A stretch of 64,000 nt of DNA from Chlorops oryzae (GCA_020466095.1 CM035806.1:146074420-146138419); one strand, 5' to 3'. Positions 22,420 through 34,204 are shown, numbered from the stretch's first letter. Translations and numbers: made by a program. Notes: generated by a model not told the origin, from the sequence alone.

Positions 22420-22870
22420 GAATGAAAGGAAGGAAAGCGAGAAAACGAGAGAGACAGAGCGTTAAAAGAAGAGGGAGAGTGAAGGAGAGACAGAGGGAGA
22501 GACAGAAGGAGAGACAGAAGGAGAGACAGAAGGAGAGACAGAAGGAGAGACAGAAGGAGAGACAGAAGGAGAGACAGAAGGAGAGACAGAAGCGGAGAGA
22601 CAGAAGGAGAGACAGAAGGAAGACAGAAGGGAGACAGAAAGGAGAGACAGAAGGGAAGACAGAAGGGAAGACAGAAGGGAAGACAGAAGGGAAGACAGAA
22701 GGAGGGACAGAAGGAGAGACAGAAAGAGAGACAGAAGGAGAGACACAAGGAAAGATAAAAGGAGATACAGAAGTAGAGAAAGAAGAAAAAACAGAAGGAG
22801 AGACAGAAGATGACACGGAAGGAGTGACAAAAACGGACACAGAGCGAGATAGAAAATGAGAGAGAGAGAC
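22420..22870 (+). repeat. 10-bp GAGACAGAAG tandem repeat
   Basis: Perfect 10-bp units run from about 22493 to 22590, then degenerate into GGGAAGACAGAA and other variants to about 22870. Arg/Lys/Gln-rich frames on plus and Ser/Leu/Pro-rich frames on minus are repeat artefacts. The array ends about 340 bp upstream of the DUF389 gene start. Confidence 0.9.
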
Positions 22871-23212
22871 AACATTACTATTACTCTCGCACTCACATTT
22901 CATTTGAAATTCAAATGGAAATCAAAATTTAGGATATAAAGTCCCATTTACTATGGAAAGAGACTTGATCGCTCATATTTGCGAAGCATTGAAATTTTTT
23001 TAAACGTAGCCGAATACAAATAAACAAAATTTATTTTATATATTTTGTTTTTTTTTTACGCATAAATATAAAAACACTCGATTTTAGAATTATTGAATTT
23101 CAAAAATAAAAAAATTAAATCTTCCTGTCATGAATGAGAATAGAATGAGATAATCAAAGAAATTTCCATGAAATAAAAGAAAATCGAAAATTGAAAATAT
23201 AACAGAGAAAAA

Positions 23213-25369
23213 ATGGCAACAGTCTTGCTGATCATAACAATACCGACGGAGCACGAAGAGCTGCGCAAAAGAAAACGATCGATTGGACGGTGTGAGGGTA
23301 ACGATAATGAAGGATATGACAGACTACAATTGAATGAATCCGTTAGGAAGGCTTTATTTTCATTGAACAGTTCACAACAGCGTAACAATTCGACCATCTA
23401 TCCGAGGGCGTCTGAAATTTTCGGTCTCGGCCAGCCAATAAAGATCGTGAATTTAGATGATGACGAAGAAATTGAGATTGGTGAAAGTTCAACGGATCCG
23501 GTTAATGAGAATTACGCCAAGGAGCCGTCACCGGCAATGGTAAATGAATGTAAAAAGTCATATTCGGTCCTGCAAGACTCACCACCCGTCGACGATGCGT
23601 ATACGTCGAGTAGTTCGGCTCGATCGAAGGATAAGAAGGCGCGAAAATTGTACGTTGGCATTGAGGAGAGTAACAATCAATCGACACTTGAGAATATTAT
23701 GCGCGAAGTCCTGGAAGAATTGGGGATACACAACGCCCTCTGGACACTGACGAGCGATGGGCGAATGTATCAAATTCTATTTACCATTTCGTTCGATGAA
23801 GCCTACGAAGAGTTAATTTATGTACTCCATGAAAGAGGTATTGGAGAACGTGCCGGTTCCACAATCGCTGTACTCAGCTGCATAACTTCAAAGAAGTCCA
23901 CATTCAGTAAGAATGCCGACACATTTCACGATGATAGCATATTATTTGATAACGGTGGCGATAGGGCCAAAGAGGCGACCGGCAATGAAAACTCAATGAC
24001 CTCCAAGTCGAGGAATCGCAATCAGACACGCTACCGGAAGAGCGTTTGGGAACGTTTCATGAACTCGGTGCGTAGCCGACTGAATATTGCGCAAATAATA
24101 CGATGCGTACGGCAGGACGCAACGATCGATTTCGATTTCACGATCCTGCTAGTTTCGGCGGCATTACTTTCAGCGTTTGGCCTAATCGAGGATAGCTTAG
24201 TGTTCCTTGCTTCCAGCATGCTTATATCACCATTAATGGGTCCGATCATTGCAGCGATATTCGGTACTGCGATAAAAGATCCTTTACTGCGTAATATGGG
24301 CATACGCAATGAGTTTTACGGTATTATGGTCTCGCTAATTGTCGGATTCTTCTTTGGCATCGCTACGATCGCATGCTGTTCGCAATTCGAGAGCATGGAC
24401 GATATCACTAGCGAGATGTTGTATCGTGGCTCATTTCATACTCTGGTTATGTGCTCGATAGCGGCGATACCATCGGGTGCTGCTGTAGCGATCGGTATTC
24501 TAAACGGTAATATGGGTTCGCTCATCGGTGTTGCCATATCGGCATCGCTGCTGCCGCCGGCTGTAAATTCCGGTATGCTTTGGTCCATGACATTGTGCTG
24601 TCTGGTCGGTAAGATCCAACGGAACGGCTTGGGAGTTCGCGAAAGGCTTTATTTTGACGATAACGTTTGGGATTTTCTAACAATGAGTATCAATAGTATG
24701 GGCATTACGGTTTTAAATATCCTGTTAGTTTTCGTTACGGGCGTTTTGGTGCTCAAAGTTAAAGAAGTCGTTCCCGGCATTGGCGGACAGAATCAAGAGT
24801 TCTGGAAGCGCGATATTAAAATCGCACGGAATATAAGCCAGCAAGAGCTAACCGCTGACGATGCAATCCTCGAGGAGCTTAACAATTTGCCTAGCGAGGA
24901 GCGCAATGCTATTGGAATCAATACCGAAATGCTACGGCGCATACAAATACCCGAAGGAAAACCACAGCATACCTGGTCGCCCGGCTATCTTAATTTGGAG
25001 TCACGTAATGCAATGCGAAGCGTCTACGCCACTGTCCATCATTTGGATTATCTTTATTCGAATATCAATCGGGATAATCTTTCCGATGATTTCTCAAATG
25101 AATACGTGGGCCCGAGTAATAGGCGTGAGGAACGTTGTACGGACGATATGAATTTTCAATATTTCGTTTGCAACGAACAGGCCACCGCTCGAGCCCGTAT
25201 GACCGGCAGCGCCGGTCACAAGCACGATGTTGTTCCAAAGAGTAGAGATACCGACATTGATACGCAAATTAACATCAGAGTAGCCCCACCGAATCGAGCG
25301 CGAAAGGTAAATCGGTTTTTCATAACGCCGGTCGGTCAAGATCAGGAGCTCGATGAATACGATGCATGA
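23213..25369 (+). CDS. DUF389-family multi-pass membrane protein
   Basis: A single open frame of 718 codons with a good fly start context (AAAAATGG, A at -3 and G at +4) and no introns. The N-terminus MATVLLIITIPTEHEELRKR resembles the start of other animal DUF389 proteins. Residues about 25-140 are acidic and Ser-rich, probably disordered. Residues about 143-223 (RKLYVGIEES to IAVLSC) fit the cytosolic alpha/beta part. Hydrophobic segments lie at about 307-327, 329-354, 369-390, 408-430, 432-468 and 487-517. They carry the family hallmarks SSMLISPLMGPIIAAIFGT and MGSLIGVAISASLLPPAVNS. The C-terminus (520-718) is hydrophilic. Molecular function of this family in animals is not established; a membrane carrier role is a guess. 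An ATTAAA signal at 25465-25470 could end the transcript. Plus-strand neighbours are repeats only, so it may lie within an intron of a larger gene. Confidence 0.93.
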   Translation: MATVLLIITIPTEHEELRKRKRSIGRCEGNDNEGYDRLQLNESVRKALFSLNSSQQRNNSTIYPRASEIFGLGQPIKIVNLDDDEEIEIGESSTDPVNENYAKEPSPAMVNECKKSYSVLQDSPPVDDAYTSSSSARSKDKKARKLYVGIEESNNQSTLENIMREVLEELGIHNALWTLTSDGRMYQILFTISFDEAYEELIYVLHERGIGERAGSTIAVLSCITSKKSTFSKNADTFHDDSILFDNGGDRAKEATGNENSMTSKSRNRNQTRYRKSVWERFMNSVRSRLNIAQIIRCVRQDATIDFDFTILLVSAALLSAFGLIEDSLVFLASSMLISPLMGPIIAAIFGTAIKDPLLRNMGIRNEFYGIMVSLIVGFFFGIATIACCSQFESMDDITSEMLYRGSFHTLVMCSIAAIPSGAAVAIGILNGNMGSLIGVAISASLLPPAVNSGMLWSMTLCCLVGKIQRNGLGVRERLYFDDNVWDFLTMSINSMGITVLNILLVFVTGVLVLKVKEVVPGIGGQNQEFWKRDIKIARNISQQELTADDAILEELNNLPSEERNAIGINTEMLRRIQIPEGKPQHTWSPGYLNLESRNAMRSVYATVHHLDYLYSNINRDNLSDDFSNEYVGPSNRREERCTDDMNFQYFVCNEQATARARMTGSAGHKHDVVPKSRDTDIDTQINIRVAPPNRARKVNRFFITPVGQDQELDEYDA

Positions 25370-25464
25370 GAAGATCGCCTGCCGTAAGGAAAATAATTTT
25401 TAAAAGTTACACAAAAGAAACACAAATGTTAAAGCGAATGAAAATGAATACAAAAAAAATTGCC

Positions 25465-25470
25465 ATTAAA
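25465..25470 (+). terminator. Candidate polyadenylation signal (ATTAAA)
   Basis: ATTAAA lies 96 bp after the stop codon of the DUF389 gene, within A-rich sequence. It is a common variant signal, but the position is not tested. Confidence 0.35.
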
Positions 25471-25984
25471 TTTGAAAGAGAGAAGAAGAAAAACTGTCTT
25501 CTTATTGCATAATTTCCCAGCCGAAACTATGTACAGGAAGTGCCCGATTACTGCCATAGCACCAAGTATGATGTTGCACAACACTATGCTGATATACAAA
25601 ACTTATGCACTTTTGTTAAAAACTGTCCGAGGCTGGTGCGGTGGTGTGATAATTGGGTTCGAAGTGGATAGCGGCTGTATATGGGCATACTTCGTGTGTT
25701 TTCGTTCCTAAAGCACATTGCTGTATACAACGTATACTTCGTGCCGTTCGGCTTCGGTTGCTTTCTTCGGTTCTGCATACTTGCTATGCACCAAGTGTAT
25801 CGTGTAGTAGGCAGTCGGCTATTTCATTTTTGCCTATTAACTACTCTGTACACTGAGTGTATAGTAACTACAAGGCCCGGCTGGGATCCCATTCAAATGG
25901 ATAGAGAGATTTTGCGAAACGTGAGGGAAACTTGTTTTGGCTAGGAATCTGGAAATCTTTTATGGTGCAGCAACGACTCTAAGG
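25471..25984. other. Non-coding stretch
   Basis: Intergenic DNA between the DUF389 gene and the retrotransposon fragment. No exon or repeat is recognised. Confidence 0.35.
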
Positions 25985-26400
25985 GCTGTCCTCGCCCTAT
26001 TCGCAATTACGCATACCTAGGTTAGGTAAAACTGGACGGTTAGTAAGACCAGACATAGAACCTACGGTTCCGTAGCCATACCAGTGTAGTTCTTAGACCA
26101 GGCTGTCGATAAGGTTGGGTTTGAGGGCGCATGGTTACCGGAGCATGCTGGTCCTCCTCACGAAATTAAGGAGAGTAGACAGATTATACTCCGTCATACG
26201 GTCTGAGTTAAGGAGCCAAGGTTCCCCGAACAGTTGTAGTCTCGCCCTGGCACAAACCGGGCAGTGACAGAGAATGTGCTCGACGGTTTCGAGCATCTTC
26301 TGCATCCGTCGGAGTCCGCCAGATTAAGCTTAAGCGCGAAGAAGACCGTGACCGGTTATAACATCTAGAATTGATCTACAGTCTGCGCGAGAAAGTGTAA
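25985..26400 (-). pseudogene. Non-LTR retrotransposon 3' fragment, frameshifted
   Basis: On the minus strand, about 26398-26340 encodes CRSILDVITGHGLLRA followed by a stop. After a frame change, about 26310-26136 encodes a stretch containing ETVEHILCHCPVC and continues to a TAA at 26136-26138. The pattern of a GH..L motif followed by a Cys/His cluster with EH.L..C is the usual C-terminal end of the ORF2 polyprotein in RNase H-bearing fly non-LTR elements. The reverse transcriptase itself is absent here. Both a stop and a frameshift show it is dead. The region down to about 25985 may be 3' UTR, but its end is not defined. Confidence 0.65.
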
Positions 26401-28540
26401 GAATAAAACCAGTATCATTTTGATTGAAGGTGGACCAGAGGCAGAACATACCTAGATACCGGCAAGATATTTTGCAGCAGAAGCCACATTATAATGAGCC
26501 TATTTATTTTGATATTCCTACTCCCACTGGTAACCATGGACAATAAGTAGGGCATTACAGTCGACAACACCATGCGATTTGTATGCGTAAAAGAGGATAT
26601 CCAAATTGCTAGCTTATCCATGTGCACAATAGAATCCTACTATGTACATCCAACAATCCGATGTCTTACTGAAAGTAATTTCAATTGGGTTGAAGCTTCC
26701 TCAAAGAAGTACGACATATTGTAGAAACGAAAAGAAGAAGAAAGCACCATTATAAAGGGTGCATAACCGTTTACATGACCGCTTTAAGTTTTTGGGGGCA
26801 TCAAGCGACGGTGCTCCTTTTCGAGTGTCACCGTTTTTGTTGACTTCTCGACATTAGCCTTTCGCTCTGCTGCTCCGATTCACTTTCGAAGAGCAGTCTT
26901 GCACTGACCTACTGTACTCGAGCTAAATGATTTTGTATGGGTTATGAGAACGTTAAGAGTGCACACACCAATTAAGAAACGGAAAGATAGAAGAAGTCGC
27001 AAGAAAAAAAGGTCGCCCTCGTCATCATCTCCATCGTGAGCGCAGCATCAACGTGTGTATTATCGCCTCGTTTCTTTGGAGTCCTCATAATCTTAAAAAG
27101 GAACGCACATACATTGGCTATAAGATAGGCCTTTTTCTCACAGGCCCACATTGACACAACACTGCAGCGAGTGCAACTGCAACAGACACAGAAACAGCCC
27201 AAGCCGTCCAAAGTACTGATTGTGGATTCACAAAAACGACGGCCGGACAGAAAAATGCAATACACTGAGGAAACACACCGAGCAACAGAAACCAACGACC
27301 TTATTTCCTACGTGGACTTTTGTTGCTCGAATTGCTGTCGCTGTTGTTATTATTACTGTTGGCATTCGCTCTTGTTGTTGTTATTTTTTTTTTGTCTCTC
27401 TCTGATGTGACTTTGCTGCTGTTGTCTTTTTGGCCTTTAGCGCTTTATGATTTTGTTGTCCTTCTTTGCTGTTGTTCTCGCTTTTGTTTTTGTTGTTGTC
27501 GCTGTTGCATTGCAGTGAATACATATGTATGGCATTTACAATAAATTGTAAGGCAAGAAGCACACAGCAGGCGATTGGGTTGATCCAGTGAAAGAGCAGC
27601 AGCCCTCTCCAATTTATTCCACTCCGCATAGATCCGTCCGACTCCGCAAAACTTCACACAACTCCACTAAGGAACATTGAGCCGGTGATGGCTCTTAAGG
27701 CCAAATGGAGAGCGCGAGAGACGTCGCGTCGCGTGGGTTCAAATCAACTGACTAAAGCAGCTGATTGCTGCTCTATAGCTTTTAATAGGAATTTTCCTCA
27801 ACACTTATGAGGAACGTGTATGAGTACTGCTTTTCACGCTCAGGCGAGTTTTAATGGGCAAAGTGGAAAAACAAGTTCCCCACTGAACACTAAAATAAAT
27901 TATGTTGTATTTTTTCTCATATTAGAGTTGGTTTTTTTTTTTTCATTTTATTTTTTGCTGCTAATTTTTGTTTGTTTCGCATTCATTCCAAATTCGCTCG
28001 CAACCTAAACATATATGTATCTATGTATGCACGAGTATTCGGCTATAAAAATCGTTGTCAGTTACTTACTTTCAAAATGAATTCTTGCACTTCTCTTTCT
28101 TGTTTTTGTTTTTTTGTTTTTTTAGATGCTGCAACATGTTGCATTAACACAACAAGAACTTATTGCAGGGGACGGGCAGATTTTCATGTTGAAAAATTTC
28201 TGTAAATAAGTAGCTATAGGAATTTCGGAAACCATATTATAGTTTGAAGAGTAACCAAAATATTGGACAATAATTTTTTGGGTTGGTTGGGTGTTTTCCC
28301 TTGTTTAACGTAGATACATACTGATAATGAACAGGTAAATTTTATTCAATAACAGAGGAGAAATGAAACATTTGAATGGGGTTTTCATTGATCCGAAAAA
28401 AAAAATAAAAAAAAAAAATAAAATATAAAAGAAAAAAAAAAAAGACGAAAAAGCATCGTCTATTAGTCGTAAAGCGCAATCGAGTTCCGGTGCCTTTTAC
28501 CTAACAGTTGTTGTTGCAATAAAATAGGAATACCCCTGTA
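26401..28540. other. Non-coding stretch with TTG-rich islands
   Basis: 27300-27510 is full of TTGTTGTT/GCTGTTGT runs on the plus strand (CAA/CAG on the minus), common in fly introns and UTRs. 28390-28445 is A-rich. No exon with both splice sites was found. Confidence 0.35.
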
Positions 28541-28575
28541 GAAAGAGGGAGAGAGAGAAAGAGATAGATAGAGAA

Positions 28576-28632
<57 letters not shown>

Positions 28633-28683
28633 AAAAAGAGAAAGGGAGAGAAAGAGAGTAAAAGAGAGAAAGAAGATGAGAGA

Positions 28684-28715
<32 letters not shown>

Positions 28716-28985
28716 GAAAAAGAGAGAGGAGAGAGGAGAGATAAAGAGAGAGAGGAGAGAGAGATAAGAAGATGATAGAGAGAGAGAAGAGAGAGATAAG
28801 AGAGAAAGAGAGAGATAGAGAAGAGAGAAAGAGAGATAGAGAAGAGAGAGAGAAGAAAAGAGAGAGAGAAATAAGTAAGAGAGAAGAGAGAGAGAGAGAG
28901 AAGAAGGAGAGAAGAAAAGAGAAAGAGAGAGAGATAGAGAAAAAGAGATAGAAATAGACAGACAGAAAGAGAGCGAGAGAGGAAT
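28541..28985 (+). repeat. GA-rich microsatellite
   Basis: (GA)n with AGAGATAGA and AAGAGA variants. Ser/Leu/Phe frames on the minus strand are artefacts. Confidence 0.9.
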
Positions 28986-31705
28986 GCAAACAGGATGACT
29001 GTCTCTTAAAGGGTCCATTACTTCCGATGGATTTCCATCAAGGTCGTAGGGAACTGAGATCTCACTGTTGAAATTATCAATTATCCAAAGTCTAAGGACT
29101 TCTTCAGTAGAGAGAGGAGTTATGTGGCATCTCTGTTATCATTTAAATAAAATAAAAAACACTACCTGTGGGCCTGAAGAGGAGATCTGTTTGATTTATT
29201 GTTTCCAGTACCCAGAGACATGTACATACATGGTAATTAAAAGAATAATTTACAAACACAATCAAGGACCTTTCGACGGGTTACTTGTTCCAATTCAAGT
29301 GAATGAATTTTTATCTAAAGACATCCAACGCACACGCGAATAAACCAATGTTTTCCCAATTGAAGATCAAGGAAGAAACCTTTTAGATGACCTAACGTCT
29401 CAGGGATTAGATATATTCCATAGACTTTCGTGGAGTTTGCATTTTTTTTTTTTTTTTGCTTGGAACGTGGTTTCATGAAAATCAGGGTATTGCTTTTGCA
29501 CACACTCTGACTCCCATAAACATAAACACTCTCCGCTTTAATCTAACATAAAACGGATGCACCAGATGTAAGCACCCACCCAACCTTCCACCCCGCCATA
29601 TCCATATCCAAAGCACCCAATAACGTTGAGTAATGCGTTTTGTTTCTGAACTGAAATATTTAATTTGATCCACCAGCATTCCCTGTTTATGAGAATTTTT
29701 ATCCGGGGATTACTCTAATTAGGTATTTGGATGAAAGTTAAGTGAAATGAATTTGAAAATTCACCTTTAGATACCATGGAGGACGACGCAACGTAGTGTT
29801 ACGACGGCAAGCGTACTCGGTTGACAACGTTGACGCAACAGGTTTTTTTTTTTTCTTTCGTTCGGCTTATAGGTATATTCTATTGAACGCTTCGGTACTT
29901 GGCTTCTCTGGCGTTGCCTGTTGGCCTGTGTTGGTCTATCTGAAAGCGACGCGTCGCTGCTGCACTGCACTCAACTGCACTGGGATGTTGCTGCCATACC
30001 TACTGAACTTGTTTAATAGAGATGATAGAGGAATTCGCAATGGACGTTTTTAAAACACAACACTGCGTGTTCACGGATGCAAATTAAATGCGAATGAACT
30101 TGCCGCTGAAGGAAGAAGAAGGAAGCGATGGCAAGAATTTTCACTGGACCATGGTCTCGACTTGAAATTTCTTTTTTTCTTTTAATTCATTTTATTATTA
30201 TTTTGTTTTTTTTTTATATTTTATATAAATAAATTAATTTTTTTTTCGCAAAAAATTTAATTTTTTTTTTTTATTTCAATTTAAAATTGATTTGCATTGA
30301 TTTCCCAATTTCGATTTTTCACGCTTAATATTTTGAATTATTTATTTGGTTTGAAATTTCGACAATCGCCCGAAACGGTCGCCGATTTTATGTCGGCCAG
30401 ATATGGCTCTCTCGGCGTACGTATTTCAAATATGAAATGCGATTGGCAATCCGACGCGTCCGCACAGCCGCAACCGAACACGTTAACACTCGTGTACTCG
30501 TCGTTATGGACTAAAAAGAACATAAATTTTATGAACTTTCAATCTGGCCGATATCTTTTGGTACGTCCGTACGACATACGACGAACGACGGGCTTATAGT
30601 TGTCTGTCGATCCACGCGAAGCAACAAGCCCAACTTACGATACACACACGCAACACACACACACACACACACACACACAGTCGTACGCGAACGAAACATG
30701 CTGCATGCATTCGCATCGTGATTTTTTGCTGGTGTTAGACGAACTAACGTTTTATTGGGCCAAACATAGCCGGCAGTGGCAGCAACAGCAACAGCAACGG
30801 CAACGGCAACGTAAAGTGTCAGGTTGACATTGTGCAGAGTGGAGGGGAGATGAAGTACGTACTTCCAATTTGAAATGCAATTTCTAAAGAGAGAATTCAT
30901 CCGTCGCGTTCTCTTTGATTTGTTTTCTTGTGTTTCTCTTATGGAACGTGGAATTTCGCTCGAGCATACCCACTAGGAATCGCTCTGCGTGCTATCATAT
31001 ATCATGAACTTATTATGATAAGGCCTAAGATTAAAACCTTAGCCATTGTAAGGGCATTGGTATGTATTTGGAAACATATAAAATTAAGTCATCAATGCTG
31101 TGAATTGTGTCAATTTTGAGTCATAAAATCGGGTATGCTTTTGTAATAAAAACCTCTTCAACATAATTACGAGTATATCCATATTTATAGAATTTCGATA
31201 TAAAGCTATGGTTAGTTGAGGATTCAAATTATGATTATGGTTGAGTTTTTGTTCTTCTTTATTAAAAGATGTCCCGCAATAAAGTACTTTTATTTATGAA
31301 GTTGGTAGAGGGAGTCATGGCGAACAAAAAATCGCTTCAAAATAGGTCTAAAATGTAACCCTGGAGGAGTTCGAAGTGGCAGAAATAAATTTTCAGCTGT
31401 TTCGGGAATAATTTTTTTTTACGCCTAAGCATTGCATTTCAGAAAATTTGATTTTTATAGAGCTTAAGAGCCAAATGCCAGACCTTTTTAAGCGTAGGAC
31501 GTTTTCTATTAGTAATTTGTCGTTTCCAGGATTTTTTTTTTGCCATTTTAATTGCTCTCACTGGTAATAATTTCTAGCTAAAAATGTTAGTTTAAACACC
31601 AAAACAGATTAGCATAGCACATTATAATTAAATCAATACAAGGAAATTGTTATTTTTAACAGGGACCGTAACAGTTATAACTTTTATAATAAAAGTTAAA
31701 CAAAC
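28986..31705. other. Non-coding; contains a GC-richer island
   Basis: 29770-30010 and 30360-30620 are richer in CG dinucleotides than their surroundings and are separated by a very AT-rich block (30170-30290). (CA)n lies at about 30648-30680, and CAGCAACAG/CGGCAACGG repeats at 30778-30812. The island could be a 5' UTR or promoter, but I see no defined start signal or exon pair. Confidence 0.35.
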
Positions 31706-32046
31706 CCAGCAGGCAAAATGAGCTCACAAAATTTAAAATTTCTATTGTAGCTCAAAATGAGCTTAAGAAGAGCTAAATATGAGATTGAAATTGAAAACCG
31801 AAAATCAAACGCGTTGTGATCTAATAATGAGCTCAAAATGACATCAATCCTTATGTTTTTTTTTTTTAGCAAAAAATTACGTATTTGTGAGCTAATACTG
31901 ACTGAAATGAAATTTTCTAATTTATGAACTGATAAAAGGTCTAAACCCTTCTAGTAGAGCATATCCAAAAATTTGTCACAGTGCGCTTACATATTAACCT
32001 CACGTTTTAAATTTATATACACTTTTTAACAAAACATACAAAGCAG

Positions 32047-32122
32047 TATCATTGGCTGAGGAAGTAGAGGGTAGACTGTTGGCTCCATGTTTCAGAGGTA
32101 AGAGGTTCAAATCTCGGAAAAG
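32047..32122 (+). ncRNA. tRNA-like sequence, plus strand
   Basis: TGGCTGAGGAAGTAGAGGGTA stands at the A-box position and GAGGTTCAAATCTCGG gives a good B box, about 45 nt apart. No stable cloverleaf was confirmed by eye. Confidence 0.4.
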
Positions 32123-32296
32123 GCATTTGATATATATAAGAAGCACTAAATAATCCGTAAGACTTACTGCTCTCTGCTTCTTCCCTGTAGTTAAGCTAAC
32201 GTGGCGAATGGATTCCCCCCAGACACCATCGTTATAGGGTCTCAAAAAATTGGGGCAAATAAGCGCCTTTTTTCTTGCAAATAATATTTTTAGTTT

Positions 32297-32368
32297 GCCT
32301 GCATGGGGAATCGAACCCACAGCCATCAGATTACAAAACATGCACGCTACCGCTACACTATTGACGGC
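32297..32368 (-). ncRNA. tRNA-Thr-like pseudo-tRNA, minus strand
   Basis: 72 nt. The A box is TAGTGTAGCGGTAGCGT and the B box GGGTTCGATTCCC is intact. The ends GCCGTCA and TGCAGGC pair at most positions. TTTTGTAATCTG resembles the TGT anticodon loop of tRNA-Thr, but the anticodon stem does not pair. It is likely a tRNA-derived module, possibly still bound by TFIIIC. Confidence 0.5.
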
Positions 32369-32708
32369 CTTATATTCTCAAGTCTTTAAATCAAATATGA
32401 ACATTTCTTTTCTTTCTTACTGGACCTGTCAAAGAAAATGAGCTAAATATGAAGTAAATGTGATATATCAATGAGCTATAAATTTATCTCATATTTAGCT
32501 CATACTGAGCTTCGAAAGGTGCTCCAAATAACTCATATATACCTCATATTTATCTAACATAGCGCTATTTTGGAATTAAAACAAAAAATTTTCAAATCAT
32601 AAATAGCTCATATTGAGCTTTTTTGCAGCTAAAATGCCTGCTGGTAAAACAGACAATTTTTGACTTATATTTAATTTGAAAAAATTGTACTGTTAAATGT
32701 TGACTTTT

Positions 32709-33006
32709 AGGTTTCTAGTCAAACGATAACTTTTAAACTGAGACAAATATTTTTGTTTTGTCAAAAATAAAAGTCTTTGCGTGATTACAATTCAGCCATT
32801 TATGCGATTTAAAGAAATTTGGTACCAATCGATAAGTTGTAAATTCTTGGATACTACAAGCTTAAACCTATCGATTGGTACTAATTTTATTTAAATTGGA
32901 TAAATCGTAGAATTTTAATCTCGCACAGACTTTTATTTTTGCCAAAAAAAAAAGTATTTGTCTTAGATTAATATTTAGATATCGTTTGACTGAAAAACAA
33001 AACCTC
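32709..33006. mobile_element. Large palindromic element
   Basis: The left arm contains GTCAAACGATA (about 32719) and GACAAATATTTTTGT. The right arm contains TATCGTTTGAC (about 32980) and AGTATTTGTC. AAAATAAAAGTCT also has its reverse complement AGACTTTTATTTT. Near the centre, GGTACCAATCGATA pairs with TATCGATTGGTAC. The arms of about 130 bp pair over most of their length. Confidence 0.7.
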
Positions 33007-33036
33007 CTTATTCAGAATCAAATTTTAACTTTAAGG

Positions 33037-33512
33037 GCCAATATTACCGAGCATATTTAAAAATTTTTTTAAATAAAAATCCGCTTTTGGTTTTTACTAT
33101 TCCAATTTTTAAAAAATATTTTAAATCACCCCGGCACTGCGTTTAAATATGATATCAAATTTGAGTTCGATTTTCAAAAACCAGCTGTTTGGAAAAATTC
33201 AAAGAAATAATTTTCAAAAAAAAATGCAGTTGTGGAAATAATACAATACGATAGGCAGGGCTAAAAGCTTTGGAGTCACAGGGCAGCAATTTGGAGTACG
33301 AAACAATCGTTCGAATGGCTCTTTATAGAATCCGTTTTTAAACATAACGATCTAATCAGCTGTCAAAAGTACTCACAGCCCTAGAAGTAGACGGTGCTGC
33401 CGTAAATTTCGATGCTTAAAAAATTGCGATATTGAAAATGAAATTTATTTTTAAAAAATTTTAATTTTAATTTTAAAAATATTTAAAATATGCTTGGTAA
33501 TATTGGACCTAA
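33037..33512. mobile_element. Palindromic miniature element with GGNCCAATATTACC ends
   Basis: GGGCCAATATTACCGAGCAT at the left and ATGCTTGGTAATATTGGACC at the right are inverted repeats. AT-rich ATTTAAAAAT/ATTTTTAAAT subterminal tracts follow. Length is 476 bp with no coding capacity. It lies about 30 bp from the previous palindrome. Confidence 0.7.
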
Positions 33513-34204
33513 ACCATTGTTTAAATTCAGTTTTTGTATGAAAATTTGACATTTAAACAATGTTTTAGTTTTAAAATTTGATTATGAGTAGGGGGGTATG
33601 TCTTTACTTATTAGTTAATATTAGATTTTTTTGAAAAAAGTTAAAAAATAAAAGGCATCCAAGAATGTCATTGAGAATGGCCTGAGGGTTACAATGGTAT
33701 CAAAATTTATCCTGTGTGTAAATTTTTTGGTGCTGCTTTTTAAAGTTTTGAAAAATATCGAAACTGTTATTTTCAGTTCCTGGTTTTTAAGCTTAAAAAT
33801 TTGAGAGCGCTGAAAAATAGTTTATTTTCCAAGTGGGAGGTAAAAGAAAAAAGTTTGATTAACTCGGTTCCAATTCATATGTACAAAGGTGTTGAAAAAA
33901 AAGGTTTGTTCCTTTGCCCTGCCAAGTTTTTTTTTTTTTTTTTTTTTTTTGATTATTCAAAGATATTTGTAAATTCCAATGTTCGTAAGGGAATGTGTTC
34001 TTTCTTTATCTTGGCTCGTTAACCATTGAAGTCACTTATTTCCGCATGGGATTGTAGAAATGTAATAGCAGGATTTCTCTTGGCCTTCCAGTGAAAGAGA
34101 TACTTCGAAATAAAGAGAAATTGAGATTTTCATGTTTATTAAGCCGTCCTAAGACGATAAAGGAATTTTACGATTGCTAATTTATCCGATTCCATCAGCA
34201 TTAA
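33513..34204. other. Non-coding stretch
   Basis: AT-rich DNA with a (T)22 run near 33930. No gene seen. Confidence 0.35.

Larger units (their letters stand above)
31706..32643. mobile_element. CCAGCAGGCA-ended element with two tRNA-like blocks
   Basis: The ends CCAGCAGGCAAAATGAGCTC (left) and AGCTAAAATGCCTGCTGG (right) are inverted repeats. The element is full of AATGAGCT/GAGCTAAATATGAG motifs near both ends. It contains a plus-strand tRNA-like block (about 32047-32122) and a minus-strand one (32297-32368). Length is about 938 bp with no protein-coding capacity. Confidence 0.65.

Noticed and set aside
22176..22903. Four long frames over the GAGACAGAAG repeat
   Set aside because: A 10-bp repeat keeps all frames open. 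Arg/Lys or Ser/Leu/Pro periodic products are not proteins.
30297..30599. 100-codon frame in the GC-richer island
   Set aside because: The middle has coding-like codons, but there is no acceptor, no domain, and poly-T just upstream. It is left as a possible 5' region only.
32297..32368. Functional tRNA-Thr gene
   Set aside because: The anticodon stem does not pair and the D stem is weak. It sits inside a transposable element, so it is called tRNA-like only.
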